This document shows, one piece after another, positions 5,184-7,670 of a DNA stretch of 7,670 nucleotides. Below the pieces are notes generated by a model, which saw only the letters and a list, made by a program, of their open reading frames with translations, was not told the DNA's origin and did not search any database. The position numbers and the translations under genes were made by a program. This DNA is from Clostridia bacterium (GTDB lineage Bacteria > Bacillota > Clostridia > CAKSNL01 > HGM11501), in assembly GCA_030535815.1 (NCBI GenBank), contig JAUNRD010000076.1, forward strand, positions 1 through 7,670, given 5' to 3'. The first letter of the stretch is position 1; every line of letters begins with the position of its first letter.

Positions 5184-7139
5184 TTACTTCGTACGTTCAG
5201 ATATATAACCTTTCTTATAAGCCTCCAACAATTCTCTCAATATTTCTCTTCGCTCCGCAATTCTCTTGCCGTTGTCGGTGTCCCCCACCATCATTCTTTC
5301 GGGGAATTCTTCAATCATAATTTTATCGGAATGAAGGTCAAAATCCTTTTCGATTACATCCGCAATGGATGTAAAGCTCTGATGCTCCGTTATTGAAAAG
5401 CCGTAGGAATTGCTTATGAGTGTGTAGCCCGCAATACCTGTGGTTTTTCTGTAAGCCTTCGAAAAACCCCCGTCTATTACATAAAGCTTTCCTCCGGCTT
5501 TTATGGGGCTTTCGCCCTTTTTGCGTTTAACGGGAACATGGCCGTTAATTATATGTCCGCTGTCCGGGTCAAGAGAAAATTCAGAAAGTATCATACGGCA
5601 GATTTCTTCTTTGTCGTTGAAGCGATAATAGGGATTTTTTTCTTCATGCAGAAGTGCTTTTTCATCTGTAAAATAGGTTTCAAAGGCAGCGGATTTATCC
5701 TTTCCGTAAAGAGGAGAAAGCTTTCCGCACCAGAGATACCACAAAAAGTCAGTTTTTTCTTCTTCCTTGGAAAAATAAGCTTCCCTTACCAGCTTATCTG
5801 CTTTATCAAGATATGCCTTTCCTTTGAGCATTTCTCCGTCTATATTAAACTCTGCAAGAGCGCCCGCTTCATCCATTGGAATACAGCCGTGAAACAAAAG
5901 GTTTCCGTTGAATATCTTATACATTCCGCCGTTATTTATCATAAATCTTATGTGCTTCTGTAGCTTTTCGCTATGAAGGAAGGAACGCTTAAGCGCCTTT
6001 ATAACCTTTTCTTCTTCCTTTGTAAGCTTAAAGGGATTTTCTATATCAACGGTAGGAAAACTCTTATCCGTCAGAGGATAAATTTTTCCTCCTATGGTGA
6101 TTTCACCCTTTTCATAATCAATGCTGTCAAGCATTGTTCTTTCTTCCATATCGTATTCAGGATGCTTCTTTATTATCAGTCCTTCAAGCTTGAACTGCAT
6201 AACAGAAACCGCCTTATGCATTTTAGCGGTAAAACCTGCATCCCGCCCTTTTATCACATGCTTTTCAGAGTCCAGAGGCATAAAGCTTTCACAGGGATCA
6301 TCTTTATATACTTCCGTTGCAAAAGCCGATAACGGCCTTGTATTTATGCCGTAGCCAATTTCCAGAACATCGAAATTGTTATATCTTAAAGAGTTCCTTA
6401 TTACATTGCAGATAAGAGCTCCGTTTCCAGATGCTGCACCAATCCATTCTATATCATGATTTCCCCACTGCATATCAATGGAATGATATCCAAGGAGCTC
6501 TTCCATTATGATGTCGGCTCTGGGTCCCCTGTCAAAAACATCCCCAAGAATATGTAAATGGTCAACAGAAAGCCTTCTTATAAGCACACACAGAGCGGTT
6601 ATCATTTCCTCCGCAAAGCCTGTTTCAATTACGGAACGGATAATTTCCGCATAATACTCGTGCTTGTTTATTTCCGCCTCGGGAGTATGAAGGAGCTCCT
6701 CCATAATGTAGGAAAATTCCCTGGGCATGGCTTTTCTTACCTTTGAACGGGTGTATTTCGACGAGACAAGACGGCACAAGTCAGAAAGATGCTCCAATGT
6801 AGTTTCAAACCACTCATCAGTAACAACCTTTTTCTGCTTCAGGTAATAGAGCTTTCTTTCCGGGTAGTAGACAAGGGTTGCAAGCATTTCCTTTTCCTTA
6901 TCGCTCATAGTATCCCCGAAAAGCATATTTATTTTTGTCTTTATTACCCCGGAAGCATTTTTAAGCACATGCAAAAACGCTTCATATTCTCCGTGCAGAT
7001 CGCTTACAAAATGCTCGGTCCCTTTCGGCAGGTTAAGTATCGCCGAAAGATTTATAATCTCAGCGCCCACCGCTTTAATTGTCGGATAATCCTTTGCCAG
7101 AAGATTAAGATAATCAAGATTTTTCAATATCTCTTTCAT
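5184..7139 (-). CDS. fbp: Class III fructose-1,6-bisphosphatase
   Basis: Hydrolyses fructose 1,6-bisphosphate to fructose 6-phosphate and phosphate, the committed gluconeogenic step, in the cytoplasm. At 651 aa it is close to the Bacillus subtilis enzyme (about 670). The calcineurin-like metallophosphatase motifs are intact: SDLHGE (46-51), GDVFDRG (199-205) and GNHD (226-229). So are the class III signatures LLFHGC (414-419), INGHVP (531-536) and VIDGGFSKAY (554-563), followed by TTGIAGYTL (566-574). Dinuclear metal binding (Mn in known members) is family knowledge. The start ATG (complement of 7137-7139) has GGAGG on the complement of 7147-7151, 7 nt upstream. It is first in a two-gene operon, and its stop codon lies in the ribosome binding site of the next gene. 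The gene is complete with no sign of frameshift or transfer. Confidence 0.97.
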   Translation of the reverse strand: MKEILKNLDYLNLLAKDYPTIKAVGAEIINLSAILNLPKGTEHFVSDLHGEYEAFLHVLKNASGVIKTKINMLFGDTMSDKEKEMLATLVYYPERKLYYLKQKKVVTDEWFETTLEHLSDLCRLVSSKYTRSKVRKAMPREFSYIMEELLHTPEAEINKHEYYAEIIRSVIETGFAEEMITALCVLIRRLSVDHLHILGDVFDRGPRADIIMEELLGYHSIDMQWGNHDIEWIGAASGNGALICNVIRNSLRYNNFDVLEIGYGINTRPLSAFATEVYKDDPCESFMPLDSEKHVIKGRDAGFTAKMHKAVSVMQFKLEGLIIKKHPEYDMEERTMLDSIDYEKGEITIGGKIYPLTDKSFPTVDIENPFKLTKEEEKVIKALKRSFLHSEKLQKHIRFMINNGGMYKIFNGNLLFHGCIPMDEAGALAEFNIDGEMLKGKAYLDKADKLVREAYFSKEEEKTDFLWYLWCGKLSPLYGKDKSAAFETYFTDEKALLHEEKNPYYRFNDKEEICRMILSEFSLDPDSGHIINGHVPVKRKKGESPIKAGGKLYVIDGGFSKAYRKTTGIAGYTLISNSYGFSITEHQSFTSIADVIEKDFDLHSDKIMIEEFPERMMVGDTDNGKRIAERREILRELLEAYKKGYISERTK

Positions 7140-7161
7140 AAAAATTCCTCCGTTCTTTTTT

Positions 7162-7213
7162 ATAATACCACAAAGTAAGAAAATATTCTACATAATAATG
7201 AAAATTTTTTAAA
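7162..7213 (-). promoter_or_regulatory. Candidate promoters of the fbp operon
   Basis: Two overlapping possibilities read on the minus strand. One is an extended -10, TGG-TATTAT (complement of 7162-7170), with a poor -35 TAGAAT (7185-7190); it would leave a leader of about 16 nt. The other uses TAGAAT (7185-7190) as the -10 with TTTAAA (7208-7213) as the -35 at 17 nt, giving a leader near 39 nt, which fits the ribosome binding site better. I cannot choose between them from sequence alone. Confidence 0.4.
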
Positions 7214-7229
7214 TAAATCGTTTTTATTA

Positions 7230-7266
7230 TTGACTTTTGCTTTAAAAACATATATTATGTTATAAT
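7230..7266 (+). promoter_or_regulatory. Promoter region of potA, two overlapping -10 boxes
   Basis: TTGACT (7230-7235) with TATTAT (7253-7258) at 17 nt forms a near-consensus promoter. Directly downstream, TGT-TATAAT (7258-7266) is a perfect extended -10 with a partial -35 TTGCTT (7237-7242) at 18 nt. Either start (about 7265 or 7273) gives a leader of about 105-112 nt before TTG 7377. This promoter diverges from that of fbp. Confidence 0.75.
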
Positions 7267-7320
7267 AGTGTATGTTGCGGATATTGTGTATACATAAGTT
7301 TTCGCTTCATATAGTATGCC

Positions 7321-7354
7321 GTCGGAACGAAACCATATATTTTATTCTTCCGAC
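7321..7354 (+). promoter_or_regulatory. Inverted repeat in the potA leader
   Basis: GTCGGAA (7321-7327) and TTCCGAC (7348-7354) form a perfect 7-bp stem around an AT-rich 20-nt loop. It lies 9 nt before the purine-rich ribosome binding site and is not followed by a T-tract, so it is not a terminator. It might shape leader RNA structure or be a protein site; no known riboswitch is recognised. Confidence 0.4.
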
Positions 7355-7376
7355 AAGAAAAAAGGGGGCAGATACA

Positions 7377-7670
7377 TTGGAAGAGGCTATCATTGAATTA
7401 GTTAATGTGTCTAAGGATTTTGATGGCGAGGGTGTTTTAAAAAACATCAATCTCAAGATTAATAAGCACGAATTCTTAACGCTTTTAGGTCCGTCCGGTT
7501 GCGGTAAAACCACAACTCTCAGAATCATTGCGGGTTTTGATACTCCCACAGACGGAAACGTTTTATTCGAGGGAAAGGATATAAAGGATATCCCACCCTA
7601 TAAAAGAAGAGTAAACACCGTTTTCCAGAAGTATGCACTTTTCCCGCATCTCAATGTTTTTGAAAACATT
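7377..7670 (+). CDS. potA: Spermidine/putrescine ABC transporter ATPase, 5' part
   Basis: The first 98 codons of an ABC ATPase cut by the window end. Visible are IIELVNVSKDF (5-15), Walker A GPSGCGKTT (38-46), LRIIAGFDTPTDG (48-60), the PPYKRRVNTVFQ segment with Q-loop Gln84, and YALFPHLNVFENI (86-98). These match PotA, the nucleotide-binding subunit of the PotABCD polyamine importer at the inner membrane face; PPYKR and YALFPH are typical of it. Related spermidine-type or other CUT/MOI importers remain possible. The start is inferred as TTG 7377, preceded by AAAGGGGG at 7361-7368 (8-nt spacing) and placed just before the conserved N-terminus. An in-frame ATG at 7272 lies at the predicted transcription start, has no ribosome binding site and would add 35 unusual residues, so it is disfavoured. 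potB, potC and potD would be expected beyond the window. Confidence 0.9.
   Translation, partial: MEEAIIELVNVSKDFDGEGVLKNINLKINKHEFLTLLGPSGCGKTTTLRIIAGFDTPTDGNVLFEGKDIKDIPPYKRRVNTVFQKYALFPHLNVFENI

Noticed and set aside
5538..6332. Two long plus-strand open frames (141 and 119 codons) inside fbp
   Set aside because: They are antisense to an intact class III FBPase; their Phe/Ile/Lys-rich translation is what a complement of this coding sequence gives.
7307..7549. 80-codon minus-strand open frame over the start of potA
   Set aside because: It is the familiar antisense shadow of an ABC ATPase Walker A region; the plus strand encodes the real protein.

Overview
The window looks like chromosomal DNA of a low-to-moderate GC Firmicute, most likely an anaerobic gut or sediment Clostridia (Oscillospirales/Christensenellales-like). 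The reasons are strong AAGGAGG-type ribosome binding sites, AT-rich intergenic DNA, a class III (Firmicute-type) fructose-1,6-bisphosphatase, a clostridial-looking PotA, and oxygen-sensitive-looking Fe-S proteins. The lineage is an inference; no rRNA or other phylogenetic marker is present.

Layout: (1) 1-251 is non-coding and holds two near-identical 79-nt copies of a hairpin-rich repeat (period 116), then a -10 box, a 17-bp palindrome and the ribosome binding site of the first operon. (2) 252-3785 (+) is a tight three-gene operon with 4-bp and 14-bp overlaps. Two paralogous double-[4Fe-4S] proteins, distantly related to epoxyqueuosine reductase (QueG), are followed by a cytoplasmic TIM-barrel glycosidase-like protein; the operon ends at a strong terminator (3791-3822). 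(3) 3892-4755 (+) is a single gene with its own near-consensus promoter, for a membrane permease with two inverted half-repeats and a His-rich cytoplasmic-type loop (ArsP_2/putative metal exporter family). (4) 4793-7139 (-) is a two-gene operon, fbp (class III FBPase) followed by a small helical protein of unknown function. It converges on the permease gene and shares a bidirectional terminator with it (4761-4799). (5) 7140-7376 is a divergent promoter region. (6) 7377-7670 (+) is the first 98 codons of potA, the ATPase of a spermidine/putrescine importer, cut by the window end and starting at TTG.

Functionally, fbp is gluconeogenic housekeeping, potA is polyamine uptake, and the permease is probably metal efflux. 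The least understood part is the Fe-S pair plus glycosidase-like operon. The two Fe-S proteins keep all eight cluster cysteines, but by eye they lack the Asp-Tyr-His stretch expected of QueG, so a role in queuosine synthesis is doubtful. Their translational coupling to each other and to the TIM-barrel protein suggests a joint, undescribed role. Nothing in the window shows mobile elements, CRISPR arrays, tRNAs, rRNAs or a recognisable riboswitch.
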